Assembly (NCBI RefSeq): GCF_018476645.1 | Contig: NZ_JAHCTB010000001.1 | Location: 1-64,000 of the forward strand | DNA: 64,000 nt | From: Aequorivita echinoideorum | GTDB lineage: Bacteria > Bacteroidota > Bacteroidia > Flavobacteriales > Flavobacteriaceae | Direction of reading: 5' to 3' | Part shown: positions 1 to 7,296 of the stretch, in pieces | Numbering within the stretch: the first letter of the stretch is position 1 | How the letters are laid out: the number at the start of each line of letters is the position of its first letter | The notes under the pieces: model-generated | What the model saw: only the letters and a program-made list of their open reading frames with translations | Database searches by the model: none | Told to the model about the DNA's origin: nothing | Position numbers and translations under genes: made by a program

Positions 1-11
1 CTAACGGTCAA

Positions 12-120
12 GTATAACCGCAGTTACGGGCAAGTTAGCGAAAATTTTCGGTATGGAACTGACGTTAGCAATTCCGAGTGGATTCGGACGTAGTCGAATC
101 CGCCGTAATTGCGGTTATAC
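12..120 (-). repeat. 109-bp cloverleaf-forming attC-like element
   Basis: The outer stem pairs 12-29 with 103-120: 18 bp with one G-T wobble on the plus strand. Three hairpins fill the interior. Arm A is 80-86/95-101 (7 bp). Arm B is 55-61/69-75 (6 of 7 bp) with a seven-base loop. Arm C is the perfect 12-bp palindrome at 39-50, extendable with one mismatch to 36-53. The loop of arm B (cgttag, 63-68) is the complement of ctaacg at 1-6, just outside the stem, so a pseudoknot is possible. The stop codon of the cassette ORF lies inside the outer stem. It could be a recombination site, an RNA structure, or both. Confidence 0.6.
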
Positions 121-561
121 ATTGTTACCCAACGTTTTTTCTTTCCGTTCAATATGGTGAAATTCTTGAGTTTCTTCCTTTTCCGATTTATATTCTTTTT
201 CGTCTGTTAAAATCCAAGAGTTTAAATTCAGATATAGTTCAGTAATTCCTTTCGTTCGAGACTTCTTTTTTCCAGCAGTAAATTCAACTTTAAATTCCGC
301 CTTTACTTTTGCCTCTTTAATAAATTCCGTTTCGATATTGTGCTTTTTTAAATCGTCCGCAAACCATTCCGAAATTTCATAAAACATATTAAAGTCAGTT
401 TTCGATTCCGCATTGTTGAGTTTTTGAGTTCTATTCAGGAAATCAAATTCAATAATTCCACTTTCCAATTCAACCAAAGATTTCATATCGTTCACTATTT
501 TCCAACCAGCGAACATATCGCAAAAAATGTCAGCATTATGTTGTAGTCTTTTCCTTCTCAT
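115..561 (-). CDS. Hypothetical cassette-encoded protein (148 aa)
   Basis: Small, charged, Lys/Glu-rich protein with no recognised family, signal peptide or membrane segment. The start is ATG at 561 with no Shine-Dalgarno, as is usual in Bacteroidota. The last codons cover the inverted repeat GTTGGGTAAC, and the stop lies in the outer stem of the adjoining folded element, so the reading frame fits the cassette boundary closely. No promoter is evident in the short upstream region; expression may depend on transcription from the recombinase side. The function is unknown, and cassette cargo is typically adaptive or of unknown role. Confidence 0.6.
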   Translation of the reverse strand: MRRKRLQHNADIFCDMFAGWKIVNDMKSLVELESGIIEFDFLNRTQKLNNAESKTDFNMFYEISEWFADDLKKHNIETEFIKEAKVKAEFKVEFTAGKKKSRTKGITELYLNLNSWILTDEKEYKSEKEETQEFHHIERKEKTLGNNV

Positions 562-577
562 TATTGTTTGGTCAAAT

Positions 578-587
578 GTTGGGTAAC
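578..587. repeat. 10-bp inverted repeat GTTGGGTAAC bounding the cassette ORF
   Basis: GTTGGGTAAC at 578-587 is the exact reverse complement of GTTACCCAAC at 124-133; the match extends to 11 bp with one more flanking base. The two copies sit just outside the start codon and over the last codons of the cassette ORF. Both fit the loose integron core patterns (GTTRRRY and RYYYAAC). They may be recombinase-binding or crossover boxes. The region 588-638 towards the recombinase also holds two direct copies of cgtatata (591-598 and 613-620), possibly part of an attI-like site. Confidence 0.5.
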
Positions 588-638
588 ATGCGTATATAAA
601 ACCTAAACGTGACGTATATATTGCACATGTACACCATG

Positions 639-1769
639 CTAGGTCGGTTTATCCGTTTCAAATGTAACCGTTTCATACAACGTATCCAAGGGACTTTTCA
701 AAGTTTTGTTGCTTATCCCCAAAACACGCGTGTACACTTCCGTAGTCTTGGTACTGCTGTGGCCCAGTGCGCTCTGTATGTACCGTATATTCACCCCACG
801 CTGCATTAGGTGGGTGGCAAAGCTATGGCGCAGGGTATGCGGCGTACTCCACGGGTTGCCTTGGGTTGCCTTTACCGCTTTTCTATAAATGCGCTGTATG
901 CTCTGGGCCGTATACTGCCCACCGTCCTGCCCCTCAAACAGCCAGTAGCTGGGTTTGTACGCCTTGTAGTACGCCCGAAGCAACTTTAATAGCATATCGC
1001 TAAGCACGGTGTGCCTATCCTTTTTTCCCTTACTGTCCTTTATAAATATGTACCCATCTGTACTGCGGATGTCCGTTACCCGAAGCCGCACCACTTCGCC
1101 CACCCGCAGCCCAGCCCCGTAAATAGCGTGCAGTATGGCCTTGTGCTTTAGGTTGGTGGGGTGGTTTATTATTTTTCGCACCTCATCCTCGCTCAGTACA
1201 TTGGGCAGATCCTTACTTTTTGTGGGGCGCGTTATACTGTAATATTCCCGCGGGAGTTCCAGTGTATGCTCATAATAGCACTTTATGGCGTTAATAAGCT
1301 GGTTCTGTTTCTGTTCGCTTATTTTGTATTTGGTTATCAGGTAATATACAAAACCCTCTATCTGCTCCTTGGTCACCTTACGCAGGTCTGCCGTTTCAAA
1401 ATACCTGAAAAACTGCTTCAGGTTGCTTTCGTAATTCTTTATGGTGGCAGCGCTGAAACCTTTGAGCATCATTTTCTGGTGGTTGCGGTCTAGCTCCGCC
1501 TGTATTTTTTCTGAAACTGTAAACTCCGGAACCGTTGTGGAGCCTTCGGTTTCTTCGATTATAAGCAGGTCCTTGAAAATTTTTTTTACTTCTGAAATGT
1601 TGCTGGGCACATTGGGAAGGCTCCATAGCTTTTGGTTATAATGGTAAAAGGATCCGGGCAGCTTCTTGAAAATCTCCCGCTCCCTTTTCATTGAGTAGGG
1701 TATATGGAATTTTACCCGCCCACTATTGTTAAGGGGTTTGTACATTATAATATGAGTATCTTTATTCAT
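639..1769 (-). CDS. Tyrosine site-specific recombinase (integron-integrase-like)
   Basis: Member of the lambda-integrase/XerCD superfamily, which cuts and rejoins DNA through a 3'-phosphotyrosine intermediate. Numbered from ATG at 1769 (376 aa): a beta-rich N-terminal module at about 15-65, a SAM-like core-binding domain at about 85-175, and a catalytic domain from about 185. Catalytic residues visible are R222 (GAGLRVGEV), a Lys near 247-249, H311-x-x-R314 (HTLRH), H337 (GHSS) and Y346 (TEVYTR). The motif insertion typical of class 1 IntI is not evident. A TTG at 1832 would add 21 residues; ATG is preferred. It lies 51 bp before the cassette, in the same orientation, and is not in a chromosomal xer context. 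Confidence 0.85.
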   Translation of the reverse strand: MNKDTHIIMYKPLNNSGRVKFHIPYSMKREREIFKKLPGSFYHYNQKLWSLPNVPSNISEVKKIFKDLLIIEETEGSTTVPEFTVSEKIQAELDRNHQKMMLKGFSAATIKNYESNLKQFFRYFETADLRKVTKEQIEGFVYYLITKYKISEQKQNQLINAIKCYYEHTLELPREYYSITRPTKSKDLPNVLSEDEVRKIINHPTNLKHKAILHAIYGAGLRVGEVVRLRVTDIRSTDGYIFIKDSKGKKDRHTVLSDMLLKLLRAYYKAYKPSYWLFEGQDGGQYTAQSIQRIYRKAVKATQGNPWSTPHTLRHSFATHLMQRGVNIRYIQSALGHSSTKTTEVYTRVLGISNKTLKSPLDTLYETVTFETDKPT

Positions 1770-1867
1770 AGAGGGCTGAGGAATCTCGATTTTTATTCTT
1801 TTAAGTAAAAGAATAGTATCAAAACTAACCAACCAAAGCGCAAAAAGCCAAGTGCAAATGAGTATAA

Positions 1868-1920
1868 ATGAATATAACCGTTAAGAACGGATATAGTATA
1901 TTTATTGATTATACTATTGG
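1868..1920. promoter_or_regulatory. Divergent control region with two short inverted repeats
   Basis: Between the recombinase and the divergent zinc-finger gene lie ccgtt-aag-aacgg (1878-1890) and atagtata-N9-tatactat (1893-1900/1910-1917). Such palindromes between divergent genes are typical operators, and the zinc-finger protein would be a natural candidate ligand. That link is inference; no footprint or known operator consensus is matched. Confidence 0.35.
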
Positions 1921-1924
1921 AGTC

Positions 1925-2278
1925 ATGGAAAAAACTTGCAAGATTTGCGCAAAACCCCTCAAGGGCAGAACAGATAAAATTTTCTGCTCGGCACACTGCA
2001 AAAATCAATACCATAAGTACGTGCGCTATGCCTCAAAAACCGCCGCAATTGAAATAAATGGCTACCTAAAGCGCAATTACGCCATTTTATGGGAGCTTCT
2101 GGGGACTAACAAAACCCAGGTTAAAGTGTACCGAAACATATTGGAAAAGAAAAAGTTCCGTTTTAAATACCACACCCATTTCCACATCAACTCCAGCAAC
2201 AAAACCTTTTTCTATGTGTACGACCTTGCCTGGATGGAATTTTCTGATGATGAAATCTTGATTGTGCGGAAGCGGTAA
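1925..2278 (+). CDS. Small zinc-finger protein (117 aa)
   Basis: Starts at ATG 1925, where the conserved-looking part begins. An in-frame ATG at 1868 would run through the palindromic control region and is less likely. The N-terminus carries a compact four-cysteine knuckle, Cys-x2-Cys, twelve residues, then Cys-x3-Cys (residues 5, 8, 21, 25), followed by a basic helical region and a hydrophobic/aromatic C-terminal part. It could bind DNA or RNA. It lies head-to-head with the recombinase, which suggests a regulator or accessory factor of the cassette system, but no family is recognised with certainty. Confidence 0.7.
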   Translation: MEKTCKICAKPLKGRTDKIFCSAHCKNQYHKYVRYASKTAAIEINGYLKRNYAILWELLGTNKTQVKVYRNILEKKKFRFKYHTHFHINSSNKTFFYVYDLAWMEFSDDEILIVRKR

Positions 2279-2314
2279 TACACAATGCCTTCAAACTTAT
2301 AAAATACAATCATC

Positions 2315-3055
2315 TCAAACAACCAGGATCCCAGCCCCACCCCTAGCTTGCGATTTATATAATCGATCGGGCAACTTTTGGTAATATTGAATTTTTACCG
2401 CCCCAAACACTTCACATCCTTGCTCCGGCTTCCCAGCAGGTTCAAACACCAACTCACGCGCTTCTTCCCCGGCTTCAAACATCACATTTTCTGTACTGGG
2501 CGTAAAATGAAAAATATTATCCTTTAAATTATAGGCCAAAACCGCATATTCAAAGCCTACATGCGTTGTGCCTTTCGGAAATTTAAGTCGTTTCAGGTCA
2601 AAGGCAATGGCATAAAGCGTTCCGGTCTCCTTGTCCAAGTTCAGTACCGGCCCCAGTACATCCCTACTCTTCATACCAAGTGTAAATTCAAATTCCCTTA
2701 AAATTTTTCGGCCCATATCGCAACATAGTCCTGCGCCAACCGTGCGTTCGCCCACGGGTGCCTCATCAAGCGTTTTTAGCTGCATAAAGAGTTTCATCAA
2801 CCTGCGGTGCCGCGTGCCGTCCTTCAAATCATGGAGCATAGGGGCCAAGGCTTCCTTAAAACTCCTATTAAAACTGCTACAGAGCGCCAGCTCCTTATTA
2901 CTGTTTCGCACCCCTTGCATATTCGGATTATTTTTAATACTTTCGGAGGTAAATCCACCGCCAGCCTTGCGTTGGCGCTGTTCGCCATCCTGTATATAGT
3001 AGTTGATGCCGTTGTATGTTCCCTTAATGGGCAGTAAACTATGTTTTGAAGCCAT
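2315..3055 (-). CDS. Hypothetical protein (246 aa)
   Basis: Soluble protein with no signal peptide, starting at a clear ATG. The N-terminal third is basic with Gly/Asn-rich segments; the middle is helical (about 65-100); the C-terminal half looks beta-rich with several aromatic strands. No catalytic motif is recognised. Its composition and Bacteroidota-like codon use resemble the neighbours, so it is probably a real gene. It converges on the zinc-finger gene with a gap of 36 bp and may belong to the same accessory segment. Function unknown. Confidence 0.6.
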   Translation of the reverse strand: MASKHSLLPIKGTYNGINYYIQDGEQRQRKAGGGFTSESIKNNPNMQGVRNSNKELALCSSFNRSFKEALAPMLHDLKDGTRHRRLMKLFMQLKTLDEAPVGERTVGAGLCCDMGRKILREFEFTLGMKSRDVLGPVLNLDKETGTLYAIAFDLKRLKFPKGTTHVGFEYAVLAYNLKDNIFHFTPSTENVMFEAGEEARELVFEPAGKPEQGCEVFGAVKIQYYQKLPDRLYKSQARGGAGILVV

Positions 3056-3120
3056 AACCAGTTGGTTTTAAGTGGATAGAAGGCCGAAAAGTAAAACAAT
3101 CCTCCCAATTTTCCAAATCC

Positions 3121-3175
3121 GTATGCCGACTGTATGCCGATGGTATGTCGACGCTATGCCGTTGGTATGCCGTAG
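3121..3175. repeat. Five 11-bp imperfect tandem repeats (GTATGCCGA-NN)
   Basis: Five consecutive units, each starting g/c-tatg-c/t-cg, run from 3121 with an exact 11-bp period; the last two positions vary. One unit per DNA turn would put the same motif on one helical face, as in iterons or protein-binding arrays. The GC-rich core stands out from the AT-rich surroundings. Confidence 0.75.
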
Positions 3176-3323
3176 ATACTTATAGGATACTCCCACTATC
3201 CTCCCAGTTTCCCTCTACCTAGCTCCCAACTAGGTACCAGATAACCACCACATTGTTTTCCGAAAATGATATAAATCCCTAACAAATCCCCAAGATAATT
3301 GGGGTCCATCTGCAACAAGTGGT

Positions 3324-3354
3324 TTTGTTAACCCGAATATTATCAATAGCTTTA
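3324..3354 (+). promoter_or_regulatory. Candidate Bacteroidota promoter of the beta-propeller gene
   Basis: TTTG at 3324-3327, a 19-base spacer, then TAGCTTTA at 3347-3354, matching the -33/-7 consensus TTTG and TAnnTTTG at all but the last position. It ends 26 bp before the ATG at 3381. Confidence 0.5.
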
Positions 3355-3380
3355 TAAGCATAACCTCAAAATAAAAAACG

Positions 3381-5141
3381 ATGAAAAAAAGATTGTTACT
3401 TCTTTCCACAGTAATTCTTGGCTTCTTGCCGGCTGTAGAAGCCCAACAAATGGGTAAAAAGGCATCCCTGAATGAAGATGGCACCATCTCGGTAGAGACA
3501 GCATTATTGCCTGCAAGCGAAACAAACCCCGGCAGGACCCAAGTTGCGGATTTAATTTTTAAATATGGTCAACCGGCACATCCCAACTTCAAGAATACAA
3601 GAGGAACAACCCTTGCAGATCTTGATGGAGATGGCGTGGATGAAATTCTTTATGGTATATGGAACACACTTTACGCCATTAAAGGGGATGGCACCCTCCT
3701 TTGGGAAAAGGATGTAAGCGGTACCATTACACTTCCACCCACGGCTATGGATATGGATGGGGACGGTATGGTAGAAATTGTACTCAACACGGGCGGAGTG
3801 CCCAATGCAGGCCGCGTCTATTTAATGGATAATAATGGCGATGACCTTCCCGGATGGCCCCTTAATTTTATGGAACACTGGATGATCAACGCGCCCGCCG
3901 TGGCAGATGTGGATGATGACGGAAATCTTGATATCGTAACGGGCGAAAGGGTCACTTCGACCCAAGGTTTTATACACGCCTTAAAAATGGACGGGACGCC
4001 CATCAACGCAAACTGGCCCGTAGAGATTGCCGCCACCCCGGCCTTTACGCCCTCCATTGCAGATGTGGATAACGATGGCAATACAGATGTGGTCATCGCG
4101 GCTTCCTCTGGAGGTATGTATATCTTCGATAATCAAGGCCAGGTTTTCCCCGGATTTCCCGTGGTAGATGCCAATGTAAAGTATTCGTACCAATCTCCTA
4201 TTTTGGCTGATCTGGATGGCGATGAGGATTTAGAAATTATTGGGAGCAATCATGGCGACGCCCCCGGTTTTTACGTCATGGAACACGACGGTTCATATAA
4301 GGCAGGTTGGCCTATTGCCACCGCAGGATGGACGTACTCTCCTCCTACTGTGCTGGACGTGGATGAAGATGGAACGTTCGAGATTTATATGTCAGATAGA
4401 ATTACGAGCAACGATGGCAGTCCACTGCCCACTGTTTATGGCCTAACGCCAGATGGCAACAATCTACCGGATTTCCCCATTGAAAAGTACGGCGGTACCG
4501 AAGGTGTTCTTTCCATCGCAGATGTTAATGATGATGGGGTGTTGGAAATTATCTTCCCAAGCATTATGACAGATGCTGATGGAGATGGCTACATACATGC
4601 GTACTCTTTGGACGGAAGCGGCGAGGTGGATGGCTTCCCCCTACGCCCCAGAGGGTTTACATTTTTGAACGGAGCCGTATTGGGAGATGTGGATAATGAC
4701 GGTATGCTGGACCTTACCGCAAACAGTTACACGCAATTGTTTGGCGCTGGGGTAGATTCCACATTTGTGAATGTGTACAACCTCAACGTACCGTACAATC
4801 CCGCAACCATTAAAAGAAATGGCTACAAAGGGGACAACAGTCGCGATGGTTTTGTGGAGGTAGAGGATGTTCTGGGAATTGCCGATAACGCTTCAGGAAT
4901 GAATATTATGGTGAGCCCAAATCCTTCAGAGGGAATATTGAACCTTTCGGTCTCTTCAAACCTTGAAAATGCTACCTTAAAAATGTACAGCACTGATGGG
5001 AAATTGGTTTTTTCTGAAGAAAGAAATTTCGCCGTAAATGCTTCCAGCACGTATGATTTCAAGAATCTAACGGCCGGACTATACTTCATTCAAATCTCAA
5101 ATGGAAATAGCACCCTAACGGCCAAATGGCTGAAACAATAA
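3381..5141 (+). CDS. Secreted FG-GAP/VCBS beta-propeller protein with T9SS sorting domain
   Basis: 586 aa. Signal peptide at 1-21 ending in AQQ. The body carries at least eight Asp-rich calcium-binding motifs of the form DxDxDGxx(D/E) at roughly 50-residue spacing (first at about 80-88), each followed by a hydrophobic strand, which is the signature of an FG-GAP/VCBS seven- or eight-bladed propeller. Residues 509-586, beginning with SPNPSEG, form a type A C-terminal sorting domain of the type IX secretion system. The product is expected to be exported, then released or anchored on the cell surface, with an adhesive or binding role rather than a visible enzymatic one. Monocistronic, with its own promoter and terminator. 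Confidence 0.9.
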   Translation: MKKRLLLLSTVILGFLPAVEAQQMGKKASLNEDGTISVETALLPASETNPGRTQVADLIFKYGQPAHPNFKNTRGTTLADLDGDGVDEILYGIWNTLYAIKGDGTLLWEKDVSGTITLPPTAMDMDGDGMVEIVLNTGGVPNAGRVYLMDNNGDDLPGWPLNFMEHWMINAPAVADVDDDGNLDIVTGERVTSTQGFIHALKMDGTPINANWPVEIAATPAFTPSIADVDNDGNTDVVIAASSGGMYIFDNQGQVFPGFPVVDANVKYSYQSPILADLDGDEDLEIIGSNHGDAPGFYVMEHDGSYKAGWPIATAGWTYSPPTVLDVDEDGTFEIYMSDRITSNDGSPLPTVYGLTPDGNNLPDFPIEKYGGTEGVLSIADVNDDGVLEIIFPSIMTDADGDGYIHAYSLDGSGEVDGFPLRPRGFTFLNGAVLGDVDNDGMLDLTANSYTQLFGAGVDSTFVNVYNLNVPYNPATIKRNGYKGDNSRDGFVEVEDVLGIADNASGMNIMVSPNPSEGILNLSVSSNLENATLKMYSTDGKLVFSEERNFAVNASSTYDFKNLTAGLYFIQISNGNSTLTAKWLKQ

Positions 5142-5146
5142 TGCAG

Positions 5147-5187
5147 AAAGTCCGGTGAAAAACAACTTCTTTCACCGGACTTTTTTT
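5147..5187 (+). terminator. Rho-independent terminator of the beta-propeller gene
   Basis: Perfect stem aaagtccggtgaaa (5147-5160) with tttcaccggacttt (5170-5183), nine-base loop, then a T-run. It starts six bases after the stop codon. Confidence 0.92.
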
Positions 5188-5400
5188 AATTTCAGACTCC
5201 CATTAAAAAATAGACCACTACCTTATGCAGTATATCTGAATAAACACGTTCTCCGGATAGCAACACTTCACATAAATGAAGAATTGAATTTCTGCAAGAC
5301 CCATTATAAAACTACGGAAGAATTTCAACAATATTTACTATTGCAAAAGAAAGCGAAACCTAATGATTCAAAACCTAGATTCCTTCAAGAAGAGAACTAA
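5155..5400 (+). CDS. Possible small protein or gene remnant
   Basis: An 81-residue frame whose only ATG lies inside the terminator hairpin. The part from about residue 24 on (PYAVYLNKHVLR..., then an acidic/aromatic helix and a Lys-rich tail) has protein-like composition, but no in-frame start codon is visible at its beginning. It could be a degraded gene that lost its 5' end, or chance. It converges on rluD with an 8-bp gap. Confidence 0.28.
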   Translation: MKNNFFHRTFFNFRLPLKNRPLPYAVYLNKHVLRIATLHINEELNFCKTHYKTTEEFQQYLLLQKKAKPNDSKPRFLQEEN

Positions 5401-5408
5401 TTGCGCCC

Positions 5409-6479
5409 TTACTCCAAAACGTGCTGTGAATAATTTCTCCATTTTTCCAAACAAGCCTGGATATCTTCTGGTATTGGGCATTCAAAACGCATAAACTCAC
5501 CTGAAGTGGGGTGTACAAATCCCAAGGTCCTTGCGTGCAACGCCTGTCTCGGCAAAACCTTAAAACAGTTTTCCACAAATTGCTTGTATTTTGAAAACGT
5601 GGTTCCCTTTAAAATCTTTTCGCCACCATACCGCTCATCGTTAAATAGGGTGTGGCCTATATATTTCATATGTACTCGTATTTGGTGGGTACGTCCGGTT
5701 TCCAATCGGCACGATACCAAGGTCACATAACTCAACCGTTCCAGTACTTTGTAGTGCGTAACGGCGGGCTTTCCTTTTTCGTCCTCATCATTTTCATATA
5801 CAGTATTCTGCAAACGGTTTTTGGGATGGCGGCCTATATTGCCTTCAATGGTGCCCTCATCAGCCTCTACATTTCCCCATACCAGCGCAACATATTCGCG
5901 CTCCGTGGTCTTGTCAAAAAACTGCTTGGCAAGGTGCGTCATCGCCTCCTCGGTTTTGGCAATTACCAATAATCCGCTTGTATCCTTATCTATTCTGTGA
6001 ACCAATCCCGGCCTGTTTGCTGGCGCTATCCCAAGCGGATTAGATGGATTGGGTAGGTTTTCAAAATGGTACGTAAGCGCGTTTATAAGCGTGCCGCTAT
6101 AATTCCCATGACCGGGATGAACAACCATTCCTGCAGGCTTATTTACTACAATTACGGCATCATCCTCGTGTACTATATCCAGCGGTATATTCTCTGGAAC
6201 CAATAAAAACTCATAGGGTGGGTGCTCAAACAGCACCGTTACCACATCATTTCCCTTTACTTTGTAATTGGATTTTACCGCAATGCCGTTAACGTGGATG
6301 TTGCCAGCCACCGCAGCCTTTTGAATTTTATTGCGTGTGGCCTTTTCAACAAGGTTCATTAAATATTTATCTACACGCAACGGCCGTTGCCCCTTGTCCG
6401 CCTTAAAACGGTGATGCTCATAAAGGTCATCGCTTCCCCCGTTTTCATCTATTTCTTCCCCGTCCTTAAAATTCGTCAT
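5409..6479 (-). CDS. rluD: RluD-family 23S rRNA pseudouridine synthase
   Basis: Converts uridines to pseudouridine in 23S rRNA (positions 1911/1915/1917 in the E. coli RluD reaction). 356 aa. An S4 RNA-binding domain occupies about 35-80, followed by the catalytic domain with HRIDKDTSG at 161-169, where D164 is the nucleophile, and an RTHQIRVH motif near the end. The N-terminal 30 residues are acidic and family-variable. The ATG overlaps the end of the PASTA gene by 14 bp, so the two are translationally linked. RluA/RluC specificity cannot be excluded; the S4 domain plus length favours RluD. Confidence 0.92.
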   Translation of the reverse strand: MTNFKDGEEIDENGGSDDLYEHHRFKADKGQRPLRVDKYLMNLVEKATRNKIQKAAVAGNIHVNGIAVKSNYKVKGNDVVTVLFEHPPYEFLLVPENIPLDIVHEDDAVIVVNKPAGMVVHPGHGNYSGTLINALTYHFENLPNPSNPLGIAPANRPGLVHRIDKDTSGLLVIAKTEEAMTHLAKQFFDKTTEREYVALVWGNVEADEGTIEGNIGRHPKNRLQNTVYENDEDEKGKPAVTHYKVLERLSYVTLVSCRLETGRTHQIRVHMKYIGHTLFNDERYGGEKILKGTTFSKYKQFVENCFKVLPRQALHARTLGFVHPTSGEFMRFECPIPEDIQACLEKWRNYSQHVLE

Positions 6480-7098
6480 TGCTTTCTTCGTCTAGAGTTG
6501 CTGGTTCTTGTTGAGGATTCTCGTCATAATTCTCTTCAGACTGGATTCGGTTCAGGGATTGGTCGCCCACTATCAAATCTATTACCGAAGTCTTCTGAAG
6601 CGGGGTGCCGGGCTCAAGCTTTTCACCCTTGTACCGAAGTTCAAGTACATTATCACTTATGTGTGGCCTATAGCTAATCTTGCCTATTTCAAAACCCATC
6701 GCCAGCAATGTGGGCTCAGCCTGCCTACGCGTGCGGCCCAGTACATCGGGCACTTCTATCTTTCTATAGCCGGAGGGGTTTAGGTTCAAGTAAATCTTCC
6801 TGTCTTCCTTCACAAATTTTCCTGCCTTTGGTATTTGTTCAATTACTGAAAACTTTGGGAAATCTGGATTGTAGTTGGCAGAATCCAAAATCTCATACCG
6901 CAAGTCCATATCCTCCAGTTTTTCGGCAACCTTATCCAGGGTCATCTTGGCGAGGTTAGGCACCTCTATCCGTTCGTTATGATTGGTACTTGCCCGTAGC
7001 CACCATAAGATCAGGAAAGCTATAACAATAATGGCCAAAAAGGCGATGATTACTTGTTTCAGAAATGTCTTGGTGAACAGAAATTGGAAAAAAGTCAT
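6466..7098 (-). CDS. Membrane-anchored PASTA domain protein
   Basis: Starts at ATG 7098 (210 aa); an upstream in-frame start at 7134 is less likely because it adds a non-signal-like N-terminus. Short cytoplasmic tail, one transmembrane helix at 15-34, then two PASTA domains at about 44-108 and 114-178, and an acidic low-complexity tail. PASTA domains bind peptidoglycan precursors or cross-links. Here there is no attached kinase or transpeptidase domain. The gene is divergent from ddl and coupled to rluD, suggesting an envelope-linked role; its exact function is unknown. Confidence 0.85.
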   Translation of the reverse strand: MTFFQFLFTKTFLKQVIIAFLAIIVIAFLILWWLRASTNHNERIEVPNLAKMTLDKVAEKLEDMDLRYEILDSANYNPDFPKFSVIEQIPKAGKFVKEDRKIYLNLNPSGYRKIEVPDVLGRTRRQAEPTLLAMGFEIGKISYRPHISDNVLELRYKGEKLEPGTPLQKTSVIDLIVGDQSLNRIQSEENYDENPQQEPATLDEESNDEF

Positions 7099-7263
7099 AT
7101 GTTCTGGATTAGGGCACAAAAATATAAAACCCAAAGGTAGTAATTTCTGTGAATGCAGTTATTATTAAGAATGCGCTCAGGGATTTTTAGAAACTAATCT
7201 TTGCGGGACGATAATCTTTCAATATTAAATTTTGAACATTCATCTTTACGCTTCTAATTTTAA

Positions 7264-7271
7264 TATTTTTG
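7264..7271 (+). promoter_or_regulatory. Candidate -7 element upstream of ddl
   Basis: TATTTTTG matches TAnnTTTG exactly, 25 bp before the ddl ATG. No well-spaced TTTG is seen upstream (TTTG at 7231-7234 gives a spacer of 29), so support is partial. Confidence 0.35.
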
Positions 7272-7296
7272 TAAACGCAGATTTTAATTAATTGTT

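Larger units (their letters stand above)
12..575 (-). mobile_element. Integron-like gene cassette (one ORF plus a folded 3' element)
   Basis: Read on the minus strand, this unit starts after a TTGACC hexamer (575-570), carries one short ORF, and ends in a 109-bp structured repeat followed at once by a second TTGACC (11-6). A 10-bp inverted repeat, GTTACCCAAC, lies at each end of the ORF. A lone ORF with a folded site at its 3' end, next to a tyrosine recombinase in the same orientation, is the architecture of an integron cassette. Canonical attC R boxes are not obvious, so integron-like is an inference. Only one complete cassette is visible because the window starts here. Confidence 0.55.
3056..3380. 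other. 325-bp intergenic region
   Basis: Holds no gene of its own. It contains five 11-bp tandem repeats (3121-3175) and the candidate promoter of the downstream secreted protein (3324-3354). The stretch 3180-3320 shows no further clear structure. Confidence 0.6.

Noticed and set aside
1-133. Calling the folded element a canonical attC site
   Set aside because: The conserved core boxes are not in the standard positions at the ends of the stem, and the element has three inner arms; only attC-like is justified.
639-1769. Recombinase as housekeeping XerC/XerD
   Set aside because: The extra N-terminal module, the neighbouring folded cassette and the accessory context do not fit a chromosome-dimer resolvase.
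5155-5400. A confident small gene after the beta-propeller gene
   Set aside because: The only ATG sits in the terminator stem; kept only as a low-confidence remnant.
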